Source: Achromobacter sp. Marseille-Q4962 (GTDB lineage: Bacteria > Pseudomonadota > Gammaproteobacteria > Burkholderiales > Burkholderiaceae_B). From it: a DNA stretch of 64,000 nucleotides. Where the stretch lies: contig NZ_CALSFU010000014.1 in NCBI RefSeq assembly GCF_943737005.1, positions 93,385 to 157,384 on the forward strand. The letters are read 5' to 3'. This document shows positions 1 to 8,121 of this stretch, piece after piece. The translations under genes were made by a program, and so were the position numbers. Every line of letters begins with the position of its first letter. Position 1 is the first letter of the stretch. The notes under the pieces are model-generated. The model ran no database searches. It saw nothing but the letters and a program-made list of their open reading frames with translations, and was not told the origin of the DNA.

Positions 1-1
1 A

Positions 2-1195
2 AATTGGGGCGCGAACGCTGTTGTGGGTGTGGATGTTTCGCAGGAAGCAATTGTCAATGCCGAGCGTTATTTTGCAAATGAAAAGGTTTCATTCCTGAGA
101 GGCACGGCGGAATCCATTACCGAGCAGTTTGAGCCTCAAAGTTTCGACATGATTGTCTCCTTCGAGACAATAGAGCATGTACAGGATCCGTTGCTGTTTC
201 TACGGAATATGCGTGCTTTGCTGAAACCCGGTGGAATTATCGCAATCAGTTGCCCTAACGACTGGTGGTATTTCCCGACGGAGGAGCAGCGTAATCCCTA
301 CCATTTGCGCAAGTATCATTTCGAAGAGTTCAAGGAGCAGGTTGAGAGCGTATTGGGTCGGCCAGATGCTTGGTTTTTAGGCGGACCAATTTTTGGATTC
401 GCCAATCTTCGGCATGAAGGATATTGGGCGGCGGATGGCGTTTCTGGCCAAATCCAAATGCAACGAACGTCGGCGGCTAGGGACGCGCAGTTCGTACCAG
501 CAGAATTTGGCGGCGGCCCTCAACCGAAGAATGCGAGCTATTTCTTGGGCATTTGGGGGGCGCCAGACTACGCGCTAACCAGTAATGCGGGGGCTGCGAT
601 ACTCCCCCTCTCCATGGATAGCTTCAAGACAGGCATTTTCCAAGGGCATCTGCCGCAGAAAGATGGCCTGCCGATGGTTCATGTTCCTGCGGACGTGGGA
701 GAGAAAGCGAGTGCTGACGAGGGATCTGTGGCTCTTAGCGCGCTTGCTCGGTCCATCCGGGATTTCGGTTTGAAGGCAGAAGTGGCGGTCGCGGAGTTGG
801 GTTTGATGCGAGAGCAGGCAGCTGAAAACCAGATCGCCCGAGAGCTGTATGCGGTGATAGACACTGTGCGATCCGACGCGGTGAAGATGCAACGAGACAT
901 TGCGACATTTCGTCCACAACTGTCTTGGTATCGGGAGCGAGAAGGAGAGAGAGCGCGCGCGTTAGAGGAAGCTGCCATCTGGAAGGCAGAGTTGGAACGC
1001 GCACTGGAGGAGTTAGGTATTGCTCAGTCGAAGATGCAGAGTACCGCACAGGCGTTGGGCCAGGCTCACGAGGAGATCCAGAGGATTACCTTAGAAGCGG
1101 TGCGCTATCGAAAGCTGTGTGCTATCTTGCCAAGCTGGTTCAGGTCAGGCATTGTGTCGTTGTACAGAAAGCTTAGGCTTGGCAAAAAAAAATAG
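2..1195 (+). CDS. SAM-dependent methyltransferase with coiled-coil tail, 5' end missing
   Basis: The frame is open to the left edge, so the true start lies outside the window. The first visible residues, GANAVVGVD, are the glycine-rich SAM-binding loop of a class I methyltransferase. ETIEHVQDP (around residue 60) and LLKPGGIIAISCP follow in the family order. From about residue 260 onward the chain is rich in Glu, Ala, Arg and Gln and looks like a coiled coil, ending in a basic Gly-Lys3 encoded by an A9 run. Methyltransferase plus coiled coil is a common design for glycan-chain-terminating or scaffold enzymes, and the next three genes are glycosyltransferases, so methylation of a surface glycan is the likely role. 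The acceptor cannot be read from sequence. The AT-richer codon use resembles the following genes, not the rest of the window. Confidence 0.75.
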   Translation, partial: NWGANAVVGVDVSQEAIVNAERYFANEKVSFLRGTAESITEQFEPQSFDMIVSFETIEHVQDPLLFLRNMRALLKPGGIIAISCPNDWWYFPTEEQRNPYHLRKYHFEEFKEQVESVLGRPDAWFLGGPIFGFANLRHEGYWAADGVSGQIQMQRTSAARDAQFVPAEFGGGPQPKNASYFLGIWGAPDYALTSNAGAAILPLSMDSFKTGIFQGHLPQKDGLPMVHVPADVGEKASADEGSVALSALARSIRDFGLKAEVAVAELGLMREQAAENQIARELYAVIDTVRSDAVKMQRDIATFRPQLSWYREREGERARALEEAAIWKAELERALEELGIAQSKMQSTAQALGQAHEEIQRITLEAVRYRKLCAILPSWFRSGIVSLYRKLRLGKKK

Positions 1196-1221
1196 CCGAA
1201 CTGAGCGCTGCAATCTCTTTT

Positions 1222-1239
1222 TTGCCAAAGGCAATTTTT
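1222..1239 (+). terminator. weak terminator-like hairpin after the methyltransferase
   Basis: TTGCC and GGCAA pair across an AAA loop and are followed by five T. The stem is only 5 bp, so termination is probably partial; it sits 27 bp after the methyltransferase stop and 63 bp before the next start. Confidence 0.35.
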
Positions 1240-1301
1240 GAAAACAGTATTTGTTTCAAAAAAAGGCTATGCTGATTTGAGTATTTTATTAAGGTCCATA
1301 T

Positions 1302-2411
1302 ATGACTCAAACAGCCCTAGGCATGCAGCGCAAGCCCGCAGAAGAAGAAAATCTGTCGAGTTCGGACCAGATTGCTATGAGTCATCGACCAAAAATTGCT
1401 TTGGTCATAGATACTGATGATTGGGCTTTTTCGAATATTGCGCGCATGCTCGAAGTGCATATTTCGAACATTTTTGAATTCAAGATTATTCCGTCCTCTG
1501 TACTGAGTTGTTTGGATCATATATTTCTCGCTGCGGCGGATTGCGATATGGTTCATTTTTTTTGGCGTGAATATCTGCGTTTGATTGAATCGCCGCTTTC
1601 CAAGATACATGTCGAGCGCTTTGGTTTTCCATTCGAGGAGTTCAGGCGTCGGTATTTGAGCAAGCCCATTACGACCGGCGTCTATGATCACCTTTATCTC
1701 GGTCCAGAAGAGCGTCAGTTGCGGGCGAATTTCTTTCATAATGAAGTAACCGCATACAGTGTCGCCTCCAAACGGCTAGAGAAGATATATCGGGAACTCG
1801 ACGAATATCCACCACCCGCCGCAGTGTTGGAAGACGGCGTATCGCTCGAAATGTTCAAGCCCGTGGGGCTGGAACGATTCGATCTTCCCGTCGAGCGACC
1901 TATAGTGATTGGCTGGGCAGGCAACAGCAAATGGGCTGCGGAACAAGATGACGTTAAAGGCTTCAATACAATCCTACTGCCCGCAATAAAAATATTGAAA
2001 GAAGAAGGCTTCAATATATTGTCACGCTTTGCTGACAGGCAGGTCGAGCTCGCTCCCCATGCGAGTATGCCCGCTTACTATAACTCCATAGATATTTACG
2101 CCTGTACATCAAAGTTCGAAGGCACGCCGAATCCTGTTCTGGAGGCGATGGCTTGCGGAATTCCGGTTGTCAGCACGGATGTCGGCGTCGTGCCGGAGGT
2201 ATTCGGGCCGGAGCAGCAGAACTTCATTGTGCGGGAGCGTTCAGTGGAGGCCTTTGCGGACGCTTTGCGTGGATTGCTGATCCAGCCCCAGCTTTTCCGC
2301 ATACTTTCGGCGGAAAATCTTCGCTCAATTCAGTCATGGGACTGGAAGTTCAAAGCCCTTGAGTTTGCGAGTTTTTTTGAGCGGGTATTACGCGATCATT
2401 GGGTTAGTTGA
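1302..2411 (+). CDS. family 4-type glycosyltransferase
   Basis: A 369-residue protein whose C-terminal half carries the GT-B retaining glycosyltransferase hallmark: CTSKFEGTPNPVLEAMACG around residues 268-285 supplies the E-x7-E nucleotide-sugar site, followed by GIPVVSTDVGVVPEV. VIGWAGNSKWA near residue 205 is the usual start of the donor-binding Rossmann domain. The N-terminal acceptor domain is unlike common families. It likely adds one sugar to a lipopolysaccharide or other surface glycan in the cytoplasm; the sugar is unknown. An internal Met at 1377 (MSHRPKIAL) is a possible alternative start, because the first 25 residues are polar and look non-conserved. It belongs to the AT-richer glycan block. 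Confidence 0.8.
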   Translation: MTQTALGMQRKPAEEENLSSSDQIAMSHRPKIALVIDTDDWAFSNIARMLEVHISNIFEFKIIPSSVLSCLDHIFLAAADCDMVHFFWREYLRLIESPLSKIHVERFGFPFEEFRRRYLSKPITTGVYDHLYLGPEERQLRANFFHNEVTAYSVASKRLEKIYRELDEYPPPAAVLEDGVSLEMFKPVGLERFDLPVERPIVIGWAGNSKWAAEQDDVKGFNTILLPAIKILKEEGFNILSRFADRQVELAPHASMPAYYNSIDIYACTSKFEGTPNPVLEAMACGIPVVSTDVGVVPEVFGPEQQNFIVRERSVEAFADALRGLLIQPQLFRILSAENLRSIQSWDWKFKALEFASFFERVLRDHWVS

Positions 2412-2469
2412 TGGTCGATATATTCCTTTCGTTATAGCGGTGCACGAAACCTATTCCCTCTAAAGGCAT

Positions 2470-5190
2470 ATGAACTTGAAGGAAATTGGCGCATTTGCCA
2501 ACTTCGGAGCTGAGGCATACCGGCTCCTACCTGAGGTACACTATTTTGCAGCGCACAAGCCCATGCCTTGGCCTTCGGCGGCCACGGAATATGTGGTCGC
2601 GAGGGGGGGGAGTGCCTTAGTACTCGGTGATTTTCTGGGTGCGCCTACCGATCTGGACTTGGTTTTTCACCATGCTTCTGGGGCGGATGAAAAGGGTATC
2701 CCGCATATTTGGTATTTTGACAACTGGGCGGGCTACGTCGACGAGATAATCGGCGGTAAGACCGAGGCCGCCGCGTTGGTGGTGTCCTCCGCATTTCTTG
2801 CTGCGATGGTCGACCCCCGTCCAATGCTGCGTACCTTCAAGCGGTTATGTTTGAAGCAGCAGCTCCAAGTATTTTTTGTGCATGCGAAAACCGAGGGTAT
2901 TTTTCGCACTTGGACAGCCGGCCAATTTAGACGGTTCCTGGAGTTGAGTGGGTTCGAGCTTAGCAGGGTTCCTGATACGCACGGACTTGAGGCCTACGTC
3001 GCAACGATCACGACCGAGTCTTACCGCGCATATTTGCGCCAACAAGGGCTGGCACCCGAACTGGTAGACGTTGATTTTCTCCTCATTTCAACGGAAGACG
3101 CGACCGTCAGGGCTACAGGCGGAATTGGCACATATGTAAAGAACATCAAGGCGCTCGACAAACGAGCTGTGGTGTTAATGTGCGATATAGACTTGGCGCC
3201 AAACGGACTCGATGGCAGAACACTAGTGCCTCGTATGTTCGTGGACAGCCTGGGCCGCGAGAGTTTTTTTGACGGCTTGGGTTTGATTGAAGCATGTCGC
3301 GCCATTCTGTATCTGCTGCCGGATGTCGTGGTCATGGAATCTCAGGACTACAAATCTATAGCATTTCGCTTGGTGCAATCCAAGTCTACCGGAGGATTGC
3401 CGCATTGGCTTCAGATGCGTGTTTTCATGCACGGCTCAATCGACTACATGAAATACGGGGTACAGGATGAGTCGGCGATGGATTACACTCCATATGAATT
3501 AGGCCAGGCTATAAAGGACAGTTATATATTTCAGAGGGCAGATGCATGCTATGCGCCGTCTCGCTATCTGGGAATCGAACTGTTGCAAAAGGAATTTGGT
3601 TATCGCTTGAATAACCTCTCGATCAGGCGGTTGCCTTTCGATCTTGCTACGGTTCCGAGTGAGGCCGGAGTAAACCTTGCCGCCGTCAAGCGTATTGTAT
3701 TTATTGGGAAATACAGCCGACTAAAGGGCTGGCCAGATTTTGTGGCGGCCTTGGAGGGTTTGTACGTTTCGGGTGGCCTCGCTGGGATAGAAGAAATCGT
3801 GTCCTTGGGACCGGTCGGCCCGAGCAATGAAGACCGTGCCCGGCTGGAGCGATTGTGCGTATATAAAGACTATCATCTGTCGCATTCTGAAATTCTTGCA
3901 TTTCTAATCAATAATAAAAGCGATGCATTGTTTGTAGTGCCATCGAGGGGGGAGAACTATCCTTTTGTCATCCTTGAACAGATGCTGATGGGAACCCGGT
4001 TGGTGGCATACAACACGGGCGGCGCGGTTGAAGTGGTTGATGATGAAAAATTCGTTCGTAATCATTTTTCCGATCCGAACGCGAGAGCTCTACAGGAAAA
4101 GATCCTGGATGCACTAGCCCGCGATATCCGGGACAGTGAAGTTGAATTGCAGGCGTCGCGCCAGCGAGTGTGGGAGCGGCAGATCGCAGTCAATCGCGAA
4201 TGGAGCCGCGAAGGCAAGGTGCAGGCGACTCCGAAGGCCGCACCATTGCCTGAGCTAGGACGCTGCGAAGTCACTATTATCATCCCGGTATTCAACACGC
4301 CCCTGGAGATGATCAGTGAGCTTCTGCAGTCGATATCGGCTTCTCGTGTAAGACCGTCCGAGGTGATTCTGGTTGATGACGGCTCTGCTGAGAACTACGA
4401 CGCACAGTTGCGCCAATGCGTGAAGAAGGCCTTTGGCGATGCCATCAAGTGGCGAGTGCACGCACAAACCAATAAGGGCCTTGCGGGGGCTAGAAACGCC
4501 GGCCTAGCATTATCGACCAGCCCGTACACCTTCTTTATTGATAGTGACGATCTATTGCTGCCGACGACGCTGGAAGAAGCATGGATCGCTCTACAGCTAG
4601 ATGTGGAATTGGTAGCTGCGACAGGTTTTGCTGTGCATTTTTCGGAGAAGAGTGATTTGCCCGCAAATCCTGAACCCGCGCGGGATGGGTGGTTCTGGAA
4701 GCCTTTGGGGGTGCCCGAAGCTCGGGCGCTTGCGATGCTGGAGAACCAGTACATGACCGCCAATGTAATGGCGCGTACTGACATGTTGCGTGAATTTGGG
4801 GGATGGGATGACAAGGACAAGTCGACCTGGGAAGATTGGGCTTTCTTTTCCAGGCTGGCGTGGGAAGGCAAGCGCTTTTCTCTGATTCCAAGCCTCGGCT
4901 ATATGTACCGCAACACGCCAGGCAGTATGTCAAAGACATACAACCGTTATTTTGGTCGTCGCCGACTGGTCCGCAATATAGCAGGTATGAGCAGATTGGA
5001 TGCGAATGCGTTACTCAGCCTGATTAACGTTGACAGCGGTGGCGGGGCGCAGCTTAAAGGGCCAAGCTTGTCAGAGAAAGAGGTGGAGCTGATCAACCTC
5101 CTTCGTTCATTGATTCAAAGACCGCGATTGCGACGGTTGGTGGTAATGGCGTATCGCTTGTACACGAAGTTGCGGAGATCATTCAGATGA
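2470..5190 (+). CDS. three-part fusion: methyltransferase-like / GT4 / GT2 glycosyltransferase
   Basis: A 906-residue protein. Residues 1-185 resemble the C-terminal half of a class I methyltransferase (DPRPMLRTFKRLCLK, then a 'FLELSGFELSRV' ending) but show no clear SAM loop. From about residue 205 a GT4 domain begins (TGGIGTYVKN near 215; IVFIGKYSRLKGW near 410; SRGENYPFVILEQ near 492 giving E-x7-E). From about 600 a GT2 domain follows: VTIIIPVF, VDDGS near 636, DSDD (DxD metal site) near 691 and WEDWAFF near 787. Two catalytic modules in one chain suggest that two successive sugars are added to one acceptor, as in other bifunctional glycan polymerases. A G8 run lies at codons 45-48. The stop overlaps the next gene by 4 bp. 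Confidence 0.85.
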   Translation: MNLKEIGAFANFGAEAYRLLPEVHYFAAHKPMPWPSAATEYVVARGGSALVLGDFLGAPTDLDLVFHHASGADEKGIPHIWYFDNWAGYVDEIIGGKTEAAALVVSSAFLAAMVDPRPMLRTFKRLCLKQQLQVFFVHAKTEGIFRTWTAGQFRRFLELSGFELSRVPDTHGLEAYVATITTESYRAYLRQQGLAPELVDVDFLLISTEDATVRATGGIGTYVKNIKALDKRAVVLMCDIDLAPNGLDGRTLVPRMFVDSLGRESFFDGLGLIEACRAILYLLPDVVVMESQDYKSIAFRLVQSKSTGGLPHWLQMRVFMHGSIDYMKYGVQDESAMDYTPYELGQAIKDSYIFQRADACYAPSRYLGIELLQKEFGYRLNNLSIRRLPFDLATVPSEAGVNLAAVKRIVFIGKYSRLKGWPDFVAALEGLYVSGGLAGIEEIVSLGPVGPSNEDRARLERLCVYKDYHLSHSEILAFLINNKSDALFVVPSRGENYPFVILEQMLMGTRLVAYNTGGAVEVVDDEKFVRNHFSDPNARALQEKILDALARDIRDSEVELQASRQRVWERQIAVNREWSREGKVQATPKAAPLPELGRCEVTIIIPVFNTPLEMISELLQSISASRVRPSEVILVDDGSAENYDAQLRQCVKKAFGDAIKWRVHAQTNKGLAGARNAGLALSTSPYTFFIDSDDLLLPTTLEEAWIALQLDVELVAATGFAVHFSEKSDLPANPEPARDGWFWKPLGVPEARALAMLENQYMTANVMARTDMLREFGGWDDKDKSTWEDWAFFSRLAWEGKRFSLIPSLGYMYRNTPGSMSKTYNRYFGRRRLVRNIAGMSRLDANALLSLINVDSGGGAQLKGPSLSEKEVELINLLRSLIQRPRLRRLVVMAYRLYTKLRRSFR
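2603..2610 (+). repeat. G8 homopolymer inside glycosyltransferase gene
   Basis: Eight consecutive G encode part of Arg-Gly-Gly about 45 codons after the start of the fusion glycosyltransferase. Tracts of this kind can slip during replication and switch a gene off; the frame as read here is intact (on). Confidence 0.9.
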
Positions 5191-6029
5191 CGACTTGCGC
5201 GGCCGACGGCCGCCCTGGCGCCTTTTCCGTGCTTATGTCTGTGTACGCGGGAGAACGTGCGGTCTGGCTCGATCAGGCGCTGGCGAGCCTGGCTGCGTCA
5301 ACAATTTGGCCTACCGAAATCATACTTGTTGAAGATGGTCCCCTCGGGAGGGACCTGCATGAGGTCATTGACCGCTATTGTGCCGTATTGCCGCTGAAGC
5401 TGCTGCAATTGGAGCGCAATGTCGGCCTGGGCCCGGCTTTGGCGGCTGGCCTGTCGTTGTGCCGAGAGGAGTGGGTTGCGCGCTTTGACACGGACGATTT
5501 GATTGAGCCTGATCGGTTCGAACGGCAATTGTCCTATCTGAGTGAGCACCCGGATGTTGACATCGTCGGCGGCTGGATTCAGGAGTTCGAGGCGGATCCG
5601 GGGCAAGAGCGAGGAAGGGTGCGACTCGTACCTGAAGACCATCGGGCCGTGCTAGCGTACGCGCGGCGGCGTAATCCATTCAATCACATGACGGTGATGT
5701 TTCGCCGGGTCATGGCTATGGCTCATGGTGGATACCAAGGCGAGAGGCTTTACGAAGACTATGCACTGTGGGTGAGAATGCTGCAAGGCGGTGCGGTGGC
5801 GGCGAACATCCCTGGTGTCTTGGTAAAAGCCCGAGCAGGGGCAGATATGTTCGAGCGACGCGGGGGGATGGCTTATGTGCGGAGCGAGGTGGCCGTGCAG
5901 TGGTCCTTCTTTAGGTGCGGTTTCATCGGGCCAGGGCGCCTGGTGCTGAATTTGGCGCAGCGACTACCGGTTAGAATTCTACCCGGCACGGTTAGGCGGT
6001 GGATCTACCAACGATTTCTCCGCGCCTAA
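5187..6029 (+). CDS. family 2 glycosyltransferase
   Basis: A 280-residue inverting GT-A enzyme: FSVLMSVYAGE at the N terminus, IILVEDGP near residue 45, RNVGLGPALAAGL near 80, and ARFDTDDL (DxD metal site) near 100. WGS-like acceptor residues and EDYALWVRMLQGG around 190 are typical of small O-antigen/capsule glycosyltransferases. The start overlaps the upstream gene's stop (ATGA), so translation is probably coupled. The donor sugar cannot be assigned; the adjacent galE suggests that a galactose- or GalNAc-type donor may be available. Confidence 0.85.
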   Translation: MTTCAADGRPGAFSVLMSVYAGERAVWLDQALASLAASTIWPTEIILVEDGPLGRDLHEVIDRYCAVLPLKLLQLERNVGLGPALAAGLSLCREEWVARFDTDDLIEPDRFERQLSYLSEHPDVDIVGGWIQEFEADPGQERGRVRLVPEDHRAVLAYARRRNPFNHMTVMFRRVMAMAHGGYQGERLYEDYALWVRMLQGGAVAANIPGVLVKARAGADMFERRGGMAYVRSEVAVQWSFFRCGFIGPGRLVLNLAQRLPVRILPGTVRRWIYQRFLRA

Positions 6030-6053
6030 CGTGAATACACCACACACTCCGAC

Positions 6054-7103
6054 ATGACCAAATCTCTACTCGTTACGGGCGGCGCTGGCTACATTGGATC
6101 GCATACGCTGCTTGAACTCCTCAAGGCTGGCTACAAGCCCGTCGTGTTCGACAATTTCAGTAACAGCTGTGCCGAGGTGCTCAGTAGAGTCGAAGAGTTA
6201 AGCGGTTGCGCCATAGATGTGATTGAAGGGGATATCCGGGACAAGTCCGCGCTCGTGCGCTTGTTTGAAGCGCGCCGTCTCGCAAATGAACCGGTGGAAG
6301 CAGTAGTCCACTTCGCGGCACTGAAGGCTGTGGGCGAGTCGGTTGAGAAGCCAACAGAGTATTACGACAACAATGTTGGCGGTACGTTGAGCCTGTTGAA
6401 GGCTATGGATACCTGCGGCATTCGAAAATTGGTGTTCAGCTCGTCTGCCACCGTGTACGGCGAGCCTTTGAGGCTGCCATACACCGAAGATCATCCCTTC
6501 GCACCCACCAATCCTTATGGCCATACCAAGGCGATGGTGGAGCAGATTCTGAAGGATTGGTGCCACGCGTCAGATGAGCGAAGCGCCGTGGCCCTGCGTT
6601 ACTTCAATCCTATCGGCGCTCACCCGAGCGGCCGCATAGGGGAGGCGCCACAAGGACGTCCTAACAACCTATTTCCCTTCATAACGCAGGTCGCGGTAGG
6701 AAAGCGCGACAAGTTGAGCGTATTTGGGGACGATTACGAAACGGTCGATGGAACTGGTGTCCGCGACTATTTGCACGTCGTTGACCTTGCCATCGGCCAT
6801 GTTCTAGCGGTCGCGTATATGGCTAGCGGCAATCGCGGATTTCAGGGGATCAATCTCGGCACCGGGCGAGGAACGAGCGTGCTGGAATTGGCGCGGACGT
6901 TTGAACGTGTCACGGGGCGGCCAGTGCCTTATGAAATTCTGCCGCGCAGGCCGGGGGACATTGCTCAGGCCTGGGCGGATCCTACGGTGGCTGCAGCGCT
7001 TCTGGGTTGGCGAGCAAACCGGGATATCGAAGAGATGTGCATTGATGGCTGGCGCTGGCAGAGCCAGAATCCAGACGGTTATCAATCCGTCGTGAAAAAG
7101 TAG
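6054..7103 (+). CDS. galE: UDP-glucose 4-epimerase
   Basis: A 349-residue extended SDR. VTGGAGYIGSHTLLELL at the N terminus binds NAD, FSSSATVYG supplies the catalytic Ser/Thr, and NPYGHTKAMVE (Y-x3-K, near residue 156) is the catalytic pair. RYFNPIGAHPSG and the C-terminal RPGDIAQAWADP are GalE-specific. It interconverts UDP-glucose and UDP-galactose (possibly the N-acetyl forms), feeding the upstream glycosyltransferases. It is the last gene of the AT-richer block, with the GC-rich waaC starting 6 bp later. Full length for the family. Confidence 0.93.
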   Translation: MTKSLLVTGGAGYIGSHTLLELLKAGYKPVVFDNFSNSCAEVLSRVEELSGCAIDVIEGDIRDKSALVRLFEARRLANEPVEAVVHFAALKAVGESVEKPTEYYDNNVGGTLSLLKAMDTCGIRKLVFSSSATVYGEPLRLPYTEDHPFAPTNPYGHTKAMVEQILKDWCHASDERSAVALRYFNPIGAHPSGRIGEAPQGRPNNLFPFITQVAVGKRDKLSVFGDDYETVDGTGVRDYLHVVDLAIGHVLAVAYMASGNRGFQGINLGTGRGTSVLELARTFERVTGRPVPYEILPRRPGDIAQAWADPTVAAALLGWRANRDIEEMCIDGWRWQSQNPDGYQSVVKK

Positions 7104-7109
7104 TTGCCT

Positions 7110-8117
7110 ATGCGCATCCTCATCGTTCGCACCTCCTCCCTGGGCGATCTCGTCCACATGCTGCCTGCGATCTCCGACATCGCCCGCCACGTGCCGGATG
7201 CGGAAATCGACTGGGTAGCAGAAGAAGCGTTCGCTGAAATCCCCGGTTGGCATCCCGCAGTCAGCGAGGTGATCAAGGTCGCACACCGCCGCTGGCGCAA
7301 GGCGTGGTGGTCAGCGCCGGTCCGGGCGGAGCGGCAGGCATTGAAGGAGCGTCTGCGGTCCAGGCAGTACGACGTCATCCTGGACATGCAGGCCCTGTTG
7401 AAGTCAGCCTGGCTGGTGCGCCAGGCGCGCGGGGTGCGCCATGGGCTGGACTGGCGTTCGGCGCGCGAACCGTTGGCGTCGTTGTTCTACAACGTGCGGC
7501 ATCGGGTGGAGTTCTGGCAGCCGGCGGTGATCCGCCAGCGCAAGCTGGCGGGGCTGACGTTCGGCTACCAGTACGCGGGGCAGCCGGATTTCGGCCTGCA
7601 GGCGTTTGCCCGCGAGGTGGCCGAGGCGCGCGAGGCGGAGGCGGGGGGCGGCGAGGGCCGGCTGCATCATCTGGAGGCGGACAAGGGCTACGCGGTGATC
7701 ATGCCGTCGGCCAGCCGCGACGACAAGCTGTGGCCGGAGGAGGACTGGCGGGCGGTGTTCCGCCGGCTGCACGAAGCGGGCTGCACACTGAAGCTGCTGG
7801 CGGGCAACGAGCAGGAGGCGCAGCGCGCGCGCCTGCTGGTCGCGGGTGCGGAGGGGGCGGAGGTGATGCCTCGCATGAGCCTGACCGAGGTGGCGCGGCT
7901 GCTGGCGGGTTCGCGCCTGATGGTGGGCCTGGACAGCGGGCTGACGCATCTTTCGGCGGCGCTGGGCCGCCCGACCATCGGTATCTATCGGGCTTCGACG
8001 CCGGTGCGCACGCCGCTGGTGGGTTCCAATTACACCGCCAGCCTGGGCGACCGCGGCGCGTCGCCGTCGCGCGAAGTGGTGATGGCGGCGGTGGAGCAGG
8101 CGCTGGCGGCGCGCTGA
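7110..8117 (+). CDS. waaC: lipopolysaccharide heptosyltransferase I
   Basis: A 335-residue GT9 enzyme that adds the first L-glycero-D-manno-heptose to Kdo of the lipid A core at the inner membrane. MRILIVRTSSLGDLVHMLPA is the diagnostic N terminus (the acidic Asp of SLGD is the catalytic base region), and GLDSGLTHLSAALGRPTIGIY near residues 270-290 is the ADP-heptose site. The ATG at 7110 is chosen over an in-frame TTG 6 bp earlier because it starts the conserved MRILIV strand. It is followed after 4 bp by waaA. GC content jumps sharply here relative to galE. Confidence 0.93.
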   Translation: MRILIVRTSSLGDLVHMLPAISDIARHVPDAEIDWVAEEAFAEIPGWHPAVSEVIKVAHRRWRKAWWSAPVRAERQALKERLRSRQYDVILDMQALLKSAWLVRQARGVRHGLDWRSAREPLASLFYNVRHRVEFWQPAVIRQRKLAGLTFGYQYAGQPDFGLQAFAREVAEAREAEAGGGEGRLHHLEADKGYAVIMPSASRDDKLWPEEDWRAVFRRLHEAGCTLKLLAGNEQEAQRARLLVAGAEGAEVMPRMSLTEVARLLAGSRLMVGLDSGLTHLSAALGRPTIGIYRASTPVRTPLVGSNYTASLGDRGASPSREVVMAAVEQALAAR

Positions 8118-8121
8118 TGAG

